Of a stretch of DNA of 45,651 nucleotides, positions 21,729 to 30,195 are shown piece after piece. The position numbers and the translations under genes were made by a program. The notes beneath the pieces were generated by a model that was not told the DNA's origin, did not search any database, and saw nothing but the letters and a program-made list of their open reading frames with translations. Source of the DNA: CBDBCK01 sp965203345 (GTDB taxonomy: Bacteria; Chloroflexota; Dehalococcoidia; Lucifugimonadales; Lucifugimonadaceae); NCBI GenBank assembly GCA_965203345.1, contig CBDBCK010000019.1:1-45651 (forward strand), read 5' to 3'. The first letter of the stretch is position 1. Each line of letters begins with the position of its first letter.

Positions 21729-22733
21729 CTACGTCGTAATCATGTCGAGGTAGCGCACTGCTCCTGGCCTACGGATCTCCAATCCACCGATACGCGCAAT
21801 ACCCGGAACCTCGAACATCATTGAGCTCGTCTGCCAAACAGGCAGGAACATATGCGGCATGGGCATATGGAGCTTCAACACTTCAGGCGAACGCCTATAA
21901 GCCAACGCCCTGCCCGCACCACCAGCGGCCGCATTTTCCAGGCCACGCAGCTCCCTTATCATCAGCGGGCTGCCTGTTTTTGCGGTGTAGGTGTTCGCCT
22001 CCTTGACAAAGTTCATCACAGTTGTTGGGGTGTCGGGTATGCGCCTGTATACAATGTGAGAATACGCAGACGGCGGAAGGAGAAGGGTGTCTGCCAACTC
22101 AATAGTGCGCGAATCTGTCCACATGCCCGAGATGAGGTTGTTAATGTCTGCGAGGATTTCGTCCGCAGTTTTCTCCGACCACTCTGTATTACCGCTCGCC
22201 CCATTAGGAGCGTTGGACTTTGATGCGGCGGAAGAGTTCATCAACCCTTCCCAGTCCTTTGTCGGGGAGCCTTCGAGGACGATCTTATCGATGAATTCCT
22301 CCATTGCCCTACGCGCTGCCATAGCCCGTTCGTTGTTGATTGATGTGCCGACCATCATGGCCTGATTCACTTCTTCCAGGTTGTAGCCATAGCCAATGGC
22401 CGACATCTCGATGGTGACGTCGTGCTTTTCGCGAAAGCTCTCAGCATGGGGCATGTTCTGTCCCATACCGCTGAACCACTCTGCCTCGCCTGTCTTGTTG
22501 CGGCTGAAATAGGTGATGGTCCTTGCCCATTGCATCGCCGACGTGTCGATTGGCACAATTGACGGATACTGAATGTCGGGATACTGAATGTCGATGACAG
22601 TCGGCTCAATGTGAGCGAGCTGACTCACCAAAAATCCGAACGGGTCTTGAGCATCATACGTAGCGAATGCTTGGATCTGGCGGCGTTTTGCGTCAAGAAT
22701 AGCACCTTGAAAGCTCCTTCGTGGTGCAACCAT
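21729..22733 (-). CDS. Major capsid protein (DUF2184 family)
   Basis: The product has 334 residues from ATG 22733 with GGAGGAGCATAA upstream. The sequence follows the DUF2184 capsid family: an N-terminal arm, WARTITYFSRNKTGEAEWFSG, GYGYNLEEVNQAMMVG, a Gly/Asn-rich loop and the C-terminal IGGLEIRRPGAVRYLDMI. HK97 fold by family. It follows the DUF2213 and DUF2190-like genes, the classic head operon order. Confidence 0.88.
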   Translation of the reverse strand: MVAPRRSFQGAILDAKRRQIQAFATYDAQDPFGFLVSQLAHIEPTVIDIQYPDIQYPSIVPIDTSAMQWARTITYFSRNKTGEAEWFSGMGQNMPHAESFREKHDVTIEMSAIGYGYNLEEVNQAMMVGTSINNERAMAARRAMEEFIDKIVLEGSPTKDWEGLMNSSAASKSNAPNGASGNTEWSEKTADEILADINNLISGMWTDSRTIELADTLLLPPSAYSHIVYRRIPDTPTTVMNFVKEANTYTAKTGSPLMIRELRGLENAAAGGAGRALAYRRSPEVLKLHMPMPHMFLPVWQTSSMMFEVPGIARIGGLEIRRPGAVRYLDMITT

Positions 22734-22737
22734 GTTC

Positions 22738-23229
22738 TTATGCTCCTCCGATGGTATGTGTTCCGAGACGTAGTTTGGCCAAGCCGCCTGAAGCAGCAGC
22801 CGTCAGCCAACGTGCATGCGGGATGATTGCTTGCGATGCTGATCCTGCCGCGCTAGAAAGGACGCCCGTAGCTTCGGCAAACGAAACGTCTGCTCCGATG
22901 GTCACAGCCCCACCAACTCGGATCCAGATGTCCCCTTGTGAAAGGATATTCGCTTGAGCTCCCTTCTTGTATTCCTCGTCACCAGGTTGACGGGTGCGAT
23001 CCCTAATTGTTACACCAAGGAACTTTGTTACATGAAATGGGGAGGTAGCACTGGCCTCCCCACCCAAAGCCACCTGCTCAGCAGCTGCGCCCTGATGGAC
23101 GGCTACCCCAAAAGCAATCCCATCTTCGTCTTGAACCTCGTAGGCATCAATGACGCAAGGTGTCCCAGTTGCTAGCATCCCTTCTCTTGCGTTGGAGATG
23201 TTCTCTGTGTAGGAAGTCTGAACAGCCAC
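22738..23229 (-). CDS. DUF2190-like capsid cement/decoration protein
   Basis: GTG 23229 is chosen with GGAGG eight bases upstream. About 163 residues, Ala/Gly-rich and beta-rich (GMLATGTPCVIDAYEV, GDIWIRVGGAVTIGADVSFAEATG). The length, composition and position between the protease/scaffold and the capsid protein fit a structural cement protein. Confidence 0.7.
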   Translation of the reverse strand: MAVQTSYTENISNAREGMLATGTPCVIDAYEVQDEDGIAFGVAVHQGAAAEQVALGGEASATSPFHVTKFLGVTIRDRTRQPGDEEYKKGAQANILSQGDIWIRVGGAVTIGADVSFAEATGVLSSAAGSASQAIIPHARWLTAAASGGLAKLRLGTHTIGGA

Positions 23230-23233
23230 ACCC

Positions 23234-24487
23234 CTATCCTCCAATCATCGTTGAAAGTTGCTTGAGTCGAATTTCCTGCGCCTCTTTGACGGCGTCAGCA
23301 CCCCGGTAGGCATTTGTGAGGAAGGCGTCGTGCCTAGCCAAGGCGGCATCCATCGCATCTACAGGACCTTGCATTTGCAAAGGAACCTGCGCGCCAGGGC
23401 GCCAGGGCATCCCGTCGCCAGGGAATGTGCGCATGTGATCGCCTATGGGCTGTTGGAGTGAAGAGAATGCCCCAGGTTGTGGGGCATGCTGTAGGGGCTG
23501 CGCAGCTTGCGCGGGCTTCACATTGATGAATGCACAAGCTGCGTCAAAGGCCGCGTCCACAGACTTTTCGTCCCAGTCCTTCACGCTTGGGATTTTCCCC
23601 ACAAGGCAGGCGCGCTTGATGTCAAGCGTGTCCATGGCGTCTAGCCTTGCATCCTGCCCCAAAAGCACGCGAGCAATCGCATCAGTGCGAATTCGATCGC
23701 GCACGGCCTTATTGAGGAATTCCGTAGAGTTTGTTGCAGCGGATTCCTTGGCCTTTTCCTTGTTTTCCTTCAATTCGTCGTCTTTTGACTTGATCTTTTT
23801 CTCCAACTCGGCGACCTTTGCCACAGCCTCATCAAGAACCTTACGCTGCGCTTTTAGGTGATTGGCCAGGAGGCCTGCCCCTACGTCTTGAACTTGAATC
23901 GACACGCCATCAACATCCACTGCCGTCGTGCTGATTGCTCCGTTGGTCATCTGGCTACTCCTTTGGTTATCGCCAATGGTGAGATCAGGACCACCCCGCG
24001 CACTGGGCACAATAGCAAGGTGATTTGCTTGAATCGATTTTACCTCCGCATCAAAAGAATCATTCCCTTTGACATACTCCAACTCCATTTCATAGCCGAG
24101 GCTGAGCTCCTTCACCTGCCCAGACTTAATAGCGGAGATGACATCTTCGTCTGTAACCATGATGGGAACTCGAACAAAATCCCCATCCCTGACGACTTCT
24201 CCACCTGTATGGCCAACAGCATGCTCACGCCAATTACGTGAATCAACAAACACCGAAGGATGACCAAAGGTGAGGGGCTTATTCGCATATGAGGAAAGAG
24301 AGTCTTTGGAGAAGACGACCTTCTCAGGACGATTAACCCGAACTTTGGCTACGCTAGGCGTGCCTACTTCAACTCCCTTGTAATTTTGCACACCTGTGCG
24401 TGCAACCCTAGGCTGCGCAACAAGGTAGCCGTCCTTTGTTACGCGAATGTCCGAAGCGTCAATTGTCGCACTCTCAAAAATCTTCAA
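23234..24487 (-). CDS. Prohead protease-like DUF2213 protein with scaffold-like C-terminus
   Basis: TTG 24487 is chosen because AAGGGG lies six bases upstream. About 417 residues. Residues ~1-170 show the DUF2213 pattern (VTKDGYLVAQPRVARTGVQNY, LTFGHPSV, QVKELSLGYE, IQANHLAIVPSARGG). A Lys/Glu coiled coil near 200-245 and a Pro/Gln-rich C-terminus look like scaffold. The single chain probably acts as maturation protease and internal scaffold, preceding the capsid genes. Confidence 0.8.
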   Translation of the reverse strand: MKIFESATIDASDIRVTKDGYLVAQPRVARTGVQNYKGVEVGTPSVAKVRVNRPEKVVFSKDSLSSYANKPLTFGHPSVFVDSRNWREHAVGHTGGEVVRDGDFVRVPIMVTDEDVISAIKSGQVKELSLGYEMELEYVKGNDSFDAEVKSIQANHLAIVPSARGGPDLTIGDNQRSSQMTNGAISTTAVDVDGVSIQVQDVGAGLLANHLKAQRKVLDEAVAKVAELEKKIKSKDDELKENKEKAKESAATNSTEFLNKAVRDRIRTDAIARVLLGQDARLDAMDTLDIKRACLVGKIPSVKDWDEKSVDAAFDAACAFINVKPAQAAQPLQHAPQPGAFSSLQQPIGDHMRTFPGDGMPWRPGAQVPLQMQGPVDAMDAALARHDAFLTNAYRGADAVKEAQEIRLKQLSTMIGG

Positions 24488-24519
24488 AACACGCCCCTTA
24501 CACAAACAATTAAAATAAA

Positions 24520-24549
24520 CTTATACCCAAATTGAAAGGAAATCAACAA
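24520..24549 (-). promoter_or_regulatory. Possible promoter before the capsid gene block
   Basis: Minus strand TATAAG (24520-24525), with TTGATT 15 bp upstream or TTGTTG 18 bp upstream. It lies in one of the few AT-rich gaps of the structural operon. Spacing is not optimal, so this is tentative. Confidence 0.3.
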
Positions 24550-24555
24550 AGGGAT

Positions 24556-25854
24556 TTACTCCACCGCAATTTCAGCAACTACCTGCTCCTCGTTGGGCAA
24601 GTCGCCAGCCTCTAGCGCATCCCCTTCCGAAACAATCTCATCCAGGCCAGGGTAGACGTCTGCCTTCTTCAACTGGGCTATGCGCATCTGGCGCATTTCG
24701 TCCGGCGTGAACAGGCCGCTGTTAAGGTCTGCTTGAAAAACTTGGCTCTCCTTTGCGTCGCGTTCAGCCTTCTCAGCCGAGGACATCTGCCACAAAGGTC
24801 GCCAGACGTAATCTAAACCCTCAGGCACAGAGCCCAACTCGGAGATTATGATTGCCTCGTCGATGCGCTTCAACACCCCTGCGATGAAGTTCCTCTGGAG
24901 TGCACTGACAGAATCATAATAGTTGCGCAGGTCACTCTCCCCAGTAGCCGACAGCCCTGCAGGAGATTGCCCAAACATGCGTGTAACAGGGATATCCGCC
25001 GCCCCCGAAGTAAGGACGATAAAGGTTTTCAGCACGTCTGGGAGGCCTGCAAAGTTCGGAGACATTTGCGACCACTCATCCTCCTTGTCCAACAACAAGG
25101 CATTCACCAAGGACTTACCCACATTCGCCAGCGAGAACCTTTGCTGAAGCCTATCACGATATTCTTGATTGCCCACGCTGCGCAAGAAGTGCGGAATCTT
25201 GATTACATCCACCTTCGACTCCTGGACCAAATATGCTATAGCTTGCGCAACTGACTCTTGACGCTTTATGGCAGAAAAAGAAGCATCCAGTATTGAATCC
25301 CCCCATGTTCTGCCCGCGCCCGCAAAGCTCCTCGTTGAAGGAAAGGGCCTCGGCACCATACGCACAAAATGTGTTTCATGCGCAAGGATTGTATGTCCAC
25401 CAGGGACCCGAATTTGATACAGCCCATTGCCCTGATTGGAGACTTCGCCTTGATCGATAACATGCAGAGACTTAAGCCCCCCGCTACGCATCTCCAACAA
25501 AGGGAGCTCATACGCCCCCTCATGGCCAAACAAAATCGCTGAACCTCCAAAGAGCCTCGCCTTGCGGATAGCGTCTAGGATTATCTCCCGTAAGGCAAAG
25601 CGCTCCTCCGCCTCAACAACTGCGTCAACTTGCGCTGGTTCACCTTCCCACTGCCTCCATTCGCGCGTGGCGTCCTCGGCAGGAATATCAACAATCTTGC
25701 GTGCAACCCAATCTGTCCTATAGGCCGCCTCAAGCTCAATCTCAGCGCGATAGTCCTGCCGATAAATTGAATTGTTGCTTTTATCACCAAATCCACCCAA
25801 CCCTGAAATCAAATTCACAAGGGAATCAAACCCCCTCCCATCATCAAAAGGCAT
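24556..25854 (-). CDS. Portal protein (DUF1073 family)
   Basis: ATG 25854 follows ATAGGAGGGGCTGTA; open frame upstream is discarded. About 432 residues. Family features: YRTDWVARKIVDIPAEDATREWRQW near the N-terminus, AIRKARLFGGSAILFG, FVRMVPRPFP, and the conserved VTRMFGQSPAGLSATGESDL stretch. It forms the dodecameric DNA channel at the head vertex. It directly follows the terminase large subunit. Confidence 0.9.
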   Translation of the reverse strand: MPFDDGRGFDSLVNLISGLGGFGDKSNNSIYRQDYRAEIELEAAYRTDWVARKIVDIPAEDATREWRQWEGEPAQVDAVVEAEERFALREIILDAIRKARLFGGSAILFGHEGAYELPLLEMRSGGLKSLHVIDQGEVSNQGNGLYQIRVPGGHTILAHETHFVRMVPRPFPSTRSFAGAGRTWGDSILDASFSAIKRQESVAQAIAYLVQESKVDVIKIPHFLRSVGNQEYRDRLQQRFSLANVGKSLVNALLLDKEDEWSQMSPNFAGLPDVLKTFIVLTSGAADIPVTRMFGQSPAGLSATGESDLRNYYDSVSALQRNFIAGVLKRIDEAIIISELGSVPEGLDYVWRPLWQMSSAEKAERDAKESQVFQADLNSGLFTPDEMRQMRIAQLKKADVYPGLDEIVSEGDALEAGDLPNEEQVVAEIAVE

Positions 25855-25865
25855 TACAGCCCCTC

Positions 25866-27500
25866 CTATTGAATGTTCTGAAGAACAAAGCGCGAATATG
25901 CACTCACCCCTTCGAGAGGGAAGTAGCACATCACCACAGCATCCGCCACGTTAGGGGAAGCTACGCCCTGCGGAGCCTTGTCAATGACCTGCTTAAGGGT
26001 GGAGGGGGAGAGCTTTGCCTCAACCTGGCAAAGTTCCTTCTCAAGTTGATAGATCATCCCTGGAGCCAAGCCCGAATCGATAGCAATTAAGTCCTCTGCA
26101 TTGAATTCTTCCCCCTGAACACGGGCGCGCCAGGTGCGTTCAAGACGTTGACGTAAAGACCACCAGGCTTGCGCCTTGAGGTTCTGGTAGTGCTCACGAT
26201 TCAACGGAGAAGACTCATCAAAGGGAATCACATTGTCCTCTGGCATCAAGGGTGCCGAACCCGCATTCCAAGGGGTGAATGAAATCCCTTGGGCTAAAAC
26301 ATCCCCTTGTGACAAGCGATTGTATTCCGCCTTGACGCCCGCTCCTACACCAACGCAGTCGTATTGAAGGTCAACCTCCACCCCCAAGTCCATACAAGCC
26401 CCTAAAGCACGACGTGCTGTGGCACCAGGGTCCCCCTCCGCCCAAACGTCAGCGAGTGTAAGGGTTAAACCTTTCCGGATGACGAGTGCATTCTTGTCCC
26501 CACCTTCATCTGCGACGTCCAAGCCAGCAACCACTCCACCTTGCCGCAATTCAGGAACAATGGCATCGTAGCCTACTGCAGCCCTTACCCATTCCCTGGC
26601 GATTAGACGCCTTCTCAAGGCTGCGGAATAGTCCCTGTCGACCTCCTGGGCATGAATGTGAAGCAAGCCCTGCTCCGCATAGCGCGTGCGCTGCGCCTCG
26701 TACCAGGCCTGATCCTTGCGGGGGTCATCCCTCCAGTCAAACACGAAAACGTTCGTCGTCGAGGATTTTGGCTCTTCCCCCAGCGACCAAATATGACCAG
26801 ATTCGCGCTTACGTTGAAAAATTGTGCCCATACCACTTACGCTTGATATGTCAATCTGCGTGCGTGTGTTGTGCGAAAGCGCAGCCTCAATCGCTTCAGG
26901 GTGTTCATAGTGAGCAGATTCGTCCTTAAAATAAATCAACGTTCTACCACCACGACCAATTTGATCGCCAGACTCGCCTATGATCGCCGAAGAGATTTCA
27001 GGATTCACAATGCGGCAATAGTTACAGTGCTTCTCTCTGTCCCAGCCCTTGGGCAAAAGCTCCTTGGGCAAACAATCAAGTGCAAGGCGCATCTTCTCAA
27101 AGATCGTGTTCGGATCACCCGTCCTGTCCAGCAAGGCGGCCTTGCGCGTTCCCCAACCCACTGTCACCCCTGGCCAAAACAACAACAGCCACAACGAAAC
27201 ACTCACGCACACCCACGTTGCACCGACGTCACGACTCTTCTCAACAAGGCCGTGCGCTTGGGCAGTGATACAGGACTTGATGAATTCAACAAGCTCACAC
27301 TGCCTAGGCCACAAGCGGAAAGGGAAAAACGGAACACCCCCAACCGAGGCCAAGCGCGCATCATGCGTGTCGATCCAGTCTGATATGAATGCCACAGGAT
27401 CCGCCTTGTAGCTTGCGCGTGCCCCGAGTTCCATCTTGACGTCCTTGCGCAAGGCACTAAGCATCGTAGCCCGACGACCATAAACCTCCGCAGCTGTCAT
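25866..27500 (-). CDS. terL: Terminase large subunit
   Basis: ATG 27500 starts two bases past the MuF stop, with AGGGGGCTAGC upstream; the longer frame is discarded. About 544 residues. The ATPase domain has a Walker A variant EKSRDVGATW near 87-96 and Walker B/catalytic Glu YFKDESAH near 190. The C-terminal nuclease half contains GLDVADEGGDKNAL. It drives DNA into the prohead and cuts it. The small subunit and portal are adjacent. Confidence 0.92.
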   Translation of the reverse strand: MTAAEVYGRRATMLSALRKDVKMELGARASYKADPVAFISDWIDTHDARLASVGGVPFFPFRLWPRQCELVEFIKSCITAQAHGLVEKSRDVGATWVCVSVSLWLLLFWPGVTVGWGTRKAALLDRTGDPNTIFEKMRLALDCLPKELLPKGWDREKHCNYCRIVNPEISSAIIGESGDQIGRGGRTLIYFKDESAHYEHPEAIEAALSHNTRTQIDISSVSGMGTIFQRKRESGHIWSLGEEPKSSTTNVFVFDWRDDPRKDQAWYEAQRTRYAEQGLLHIHAQEVDRDYSAALRRRLIAREWVRAAVGYDAIVPELRQGGVVAGLDVADEGGDKNALVIRKGLTLTLADVWAEGDPGATARRALGACMDLGVEVDLQYDCVGVGAGVKAEYNRLSQGDVLAQGISFTPWNAGSAPLMPEDNVIPFDESSPLNREHYQNLKAQAWWSLRQRLERTWRARVQGEEFNAEDLIAIDSGLAPGMIYQLEKELCQVEAKLSPSTLKQVIDKAPQGVASPNVADAVVMCYFPLEGVSAYSRFVLQNIQ

Positions 27501-27501
27501 G

Positions 27502-28389
27502 CTAGCCCCCTGCCTCGTCAGCGAATGTGGGCAGCCACCTGCAACGACAATTCGGGTGCACGGGAATAACGCCCTCCGCAGCCGCAAGGGTGAAGACCCT
27601 TCCCTCAAGAGCCTGACACTGTGGGCAGACTCGATCATCACCAGCTGTGCGGAACTCAGCCAAGTTGTGCACAGCCACGACGCCCGCCTCCCTGAAGGCT
27701 GAAAGTGAACCAGAAGCATGCGAGGCAATCACCTCCGTTTGCGCAATAACGCGCGCCCGCGTAATGCCTATCTTCTCCACGCGATCCCTAAGGGCACGAG
27801 CGATGCGCCTTGGTCCATGCCCTTCGGTCAATCCATGTGCGAGGGTTTCCCCCATACGCAGGCTCATTACCCTTGTCACGCCGCGCAAAGCCTCAAAGTT
27901 GCGCGTATAGATGGCCTGCACACGCTCTACATTGATCGGACTCAGAAAAGACCCCCTTACTGCTACGGAAGAGGAGCGTTCGCCTATGCTGTTGTAGGCA
28001 TCGCGTATGCCCTTGCGATAGGCTGTGTCGATGTAGCGGCGCACAGGCAAGGGCAGGCGTCGCTCTAGCGGAGTGCGAGGAACATCCTCGACGCGCATCT
28101 CAAAGATGCCCTGAAACAGCTGATCGTCCAGCCACTGGCGAAAGGCCACAACCTTGCCCGCGTTGGAGGTGAATCCTGCCCAAGCGAGCGGCGGCAATTC
28201 ATCCCCCACGCGAACAGTGTCAGCAGGTATGCCCAGAACGTCATTCTGAACGATTGCGCTGCGGATTATTTGCGCAATTTTCCTCAACTTCTGCGCAACA
28301 TAGCGTTGATAGCCCAAGCGCGTCGAACTTGTGCGCGTGGGGTCACCTTCCCTCAGCGACTCTATCAACTTCTCACGAGATTGTGGCAT
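27502..28389 (-). CDS. MuF / SPP1 gp7-like head morphogenesis protein
   Basis: ATG 28389 overlaps the end of the small terminase gene. About 295 residues. The C-terminal MuF motif is clear: ARVIAQTEVIASHASG, then CPQCQALEGRVF and the closing PVHPNCRCRWLP. Minor head proteins of this type associate with the portal and may be ejected with DNA. Position between the terminase subunits is slightly unusual. Confidence 0.88.
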   Translation of the reverse strand: MPQSREKLIESLREGDPTRTSSTRLGYQRYVAQKLRKIAQIIRSAIVQNDVLGIPADTVRVGDELPPLAWAGFTSNAGKVVAFRQWLDDQLFQGIFEMRVEDVPRTPLERRLPLPVRRYIDTAYRKGIRDAYNSIGERSSSVAVRGSFLSPINVERVQAIYTRNFEALRGVTRVMSLRMGETLAHGLTEGHGPRRIARALRDRVEKIGITRARVIAQTEVIASHASGSLSAFREAGVVAVHNLAEFRTAGDDRVCPQCQALEGRVFTLAAAEGVIPVHPNCRCRWLPTFADEAGG

Positions 28390-28900
28390 TCTTGCCTTCA
28401 CGCAAAAGATTCCAGGCGTCACGCGCCTCGGACTCATTCATGTTGACGTTCAAGGCAATGTGCTTTACTGGTGCTCCGTCATTCCCCGTAACCTCAAGGC
28501 GATTCGTCTCGCGCCAGCCCAGGCGCGTCTTGAGAAGGAAGATGAGCATCTTGACGTCCCCTTCCATCGCAATATCATAAGCAACGCCAGCCAAAGCCTC
28601 GGAAGCCTGGGCGCGCGCCTCCTCAATCTTGTTGTAGAGGTCGCGACGCTTCTCCAGGACGTTGTAAAGGGTGCCCGAAGACATACCACAACCATTGGCT
28701 GCAACTTTCTGCGAGACACCATTACGCGCACAACGCACTAGCCAGTCCTCGTCTTCCTTGGAGAGCTTTGTCTTGGGCGTTTCCATGTGCATGCCGCGTG
28801 CTGAAACTGCCTTCTTGCGGACGATAGCCCTGGAACGACCATTGGGGTCGCGATTAGGGTTTTCCTTCGTCGTCTTGGTAGAGCTATCCTTCTTTTGCAT
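28373..28900 (-). CDS. terS: Terminase small subunit
   Basis: ATG 28900 has GAGGAAACGA upstream. About 175 residues: a basic N-terminus, a helix-turn-helix (LVRCARNGVSQKVAANGCGMSSGTLYNVLEKR), an oligomerisation helix and the characteristic LLKTRLGWRETNRLEVTG near the end. It recognises the packaging site on viral DNA, which should lie near here. Confidence 0.85.
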   Translation of the reverse strand: MQKKDSSTKTTKENPNRDPNGRSRAIVRKKAVSARGMHMETPKTKLSKEDEDWLVRCARNGVSQKVAANGCGMSSGTLYNVLEKRRDLYNKIEEARAQASEALAGVAYDIAMEGDVKMLIFLLKTRLGWRETNRLEVTGNDGAPVKHIALNVNMNESEARDAWNLLREGKNATIS

Positions 28901-29390
28901 TCGTTTCCTCACGAAGGGTTTTAGCCATACAGCCCCATTGGGAAAAAACACCAAGGAACCTTACCTCCAAGTTGCCAATATAAGCCTCATTCTGCCCATT
29001 CAGGAGCAAGCCCATGAACTGCTCGTCTGGTAGTAAAAATAAAATTATAAAAGTCGAGCCAGAACCGAATAATCGATGGGCAACTTTGGCCTGATTTTCA
29101 CGCAAATGCCTGAACACGTCGTCAAATAGGGCCTCAGTATGCGCAGGACTTAATGAGGGCAAATCATAAGGCTGCTCAGGCGTGATGAAAGGAAGATTCC
29201 GCAAAGTTGGAGGTGCCTTCTTCAACGCCTTCAACTCGAGGAATGTCACCTTTCCGCCCTCGCCGACGATAAACGAGTCAGGTAGCCCATTAGTGCCGCC
29301 TAGGCCATATTCTATGAAGAATATCTTATCTCCGAACGAACTTTTAAGCAAACGGCGTAAATGCGCCTCGAAAACCGAAAATCTTGGCAC
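28884..29390 (-). CDS. VRR-NUC family nuclease
   Basis: GTG 29390 follows AGGGGGG; an upstream TTG at 29435 lies inside the inverted repeat and is rejected. About 168 residues. The PD-(D/E)XK core reads E8, GLPD (D38), LELK (E52, K54), as in VRR-NUC nucleases that cut branched DNA. Its place just upstream of the terminase suggests it clears junctions before packaging (inference). The C-terminus overlaps the terS start. Confidence 0.85.
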   Translation of the reverse strand: MPRFSVFEAHLRRLLKSSFGDKIFFIEYGLGGTNGLPDSFIVGEGGKVTFLELKALKKAPPTLRNLPFITPEQPYDLPSLSPAHTEALFDDVFRHLRENQAKVAHRLFGSGSTFIILFLLPDEQFMGLLLNGQNEAYIGNLEVRFLGVFSQWGCMAKTLREETNAKEG

Positions 29391-29401
29391 GAAAATCCCC
29401 C

Positions 29402-29752
29402 CTATAGGTTCTTTGGAATCCAGGCCAAAGTCCAATTTTTCCCCAATTCCTTACTTCTCTCTCTCTCTCTCTCTCTCTCTCCTCGAAAGGAGCTTAGGGG
29501 AAAGTAGGGTTTAGAATGGACTTTGGCCTGTGGAATAATGGCATATTTATGCATTCCTTTCGCTTTCCTTTTGCCTTCCTTTTGTTTTTGTGAATTTGAA
29601 GGAAATTTCACTGGCTTCAACCCACCTTGCCCAAAAATGTATCCCGCGACCCTAAAACCCCCCTCGTCAACCAGGCAACGCAAGGTGTTCATGTTGCGCC
29701 CTTCCAGTGCCCGATAAGCCCTTAGGGTCGCTCGGGAGCGATGATCTTCCAA
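29402..29752 (-). CDS. Doubtful small basic ORF inserted in the duplicated element
   Basis: From TTG 29752, 116 codons. AGAGGAGG lies 14 bases upstream. The first ~70 residues look protein-like and basic (RATLRAYRALEGRN, CLVDEGGFRVAGYIFGQGG). The last ~40 codons run through the CT/AG microsatellite and inverted repeat, giving an RERERER tract. The first part is absent from copy 1 of the element. It may be a genuine insert with an accidental C-terminal extension. Confidence 0.3.
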   Translation of the reverse strand: MEDHRSRATLRAYRALEGRNMNTLRCLVDEGGFRVAGYIFGQGGLKPVKFPSNSQKQKEGKRKAKGMHKYAIIPQAKVHSKPYFPLSSFRGERERERERSKELGKNWTLAWIPKNL

Positions 29753-29857
29753 TTTGATGTCTAATTCCTCCTCTAGTGGTTTGCAAAATGTCTTGGAATG
29801 AATAGGGTCTCGTGTGTGCCTTAGGAAACACTAGGCGCCACATATGGTGCCTTAAAA
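29404..29857. repeat. Duplicated intergenic element, copy 2 (with insertion)
   Basis: Same direction as copy 1. A 13-bp inverted repeat AGGCCAAAGTCCA (29422-29434) / 29517-29529 encloses a CT tract and the CGAA hairpin. After about 230 inserted bases come CTAGTG (29773-29778) pairing with CACTAG (29829-29834), then GGCGCCA, CATA, TGGTGCC (29834-29851). In that stem copy 1 has A where this copy has G, so a pair becomes a wobble and folding is kept. It lies between the HTH/zinc gene and the nuclease-terminase block. Confidence 0.85.
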
Positions 29858-29871
29858 CACACCTTAGCAAT

Positions 29872-30195
29872 TCAACTCGCCTGGCTTTCACCTCCATTCT
29901 TCTTCTTGAGGGAGTCGTAAAAGCACTTTCGCGAGCAGAAGGTTTGCTTCTTCCGGGTGGAGTCATAGCCTCGGCCGCAATGAACACACCTGCGATACCT
30001 TCTAGCCGCATTGCGGTCGAGGAGGGCTTCTCTGTGCTCCTTCTTTAATTCGGGGAATTCAGGGTGCTCGCGAACAATTTGCCAGATTCGGGGCTTGCTT
30101 ACACCTTGTGTGTTTGCAATTTGCTGCAAGGTGGCACCTGCCCTATAGTCTTCCATTATTGCCGCTGTGTTGACGAGGCGTTCCTGGGAACTCAT
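29872..30195 (-). CDS. HTH plus zinc-ribbon regulatory protein
   Basis: The product has 107 residues from ATG 30195, overlapping the helicase stop as TGATG. Residues ~10-45 form a helix-turn-helix (IMEDYRAGATLQQIANTQGVSKPRIWQIV). The C-terminal half has CVHCG...TFCSRKC, a four-cysteine zinc ribbon, and a Lys-rich tail. The HTH resembles that of the protein at 15950. Likely a DNA-binding regulator placed just before the packaging/head block. Confidence 0.75.
   Translation of the reverse strand: MSSQERLVNTAAIMEDYRAGATLQQIANTQGVSKPRIWQIVREHPEFPELKKEHREALLDRNAARRYRRCVHCGRGYDSTRKKQTFCSRKCFYDSLKKKNGGESQAS

Noticed and set aside
29391..29435. TTG start at 29435 for the VRR-NUC gene
   Set aside because: It lies in the inverted repeat arm without a ribosome site; GTG 29390 has AGGGGGG just upstream and begins the conserved region.
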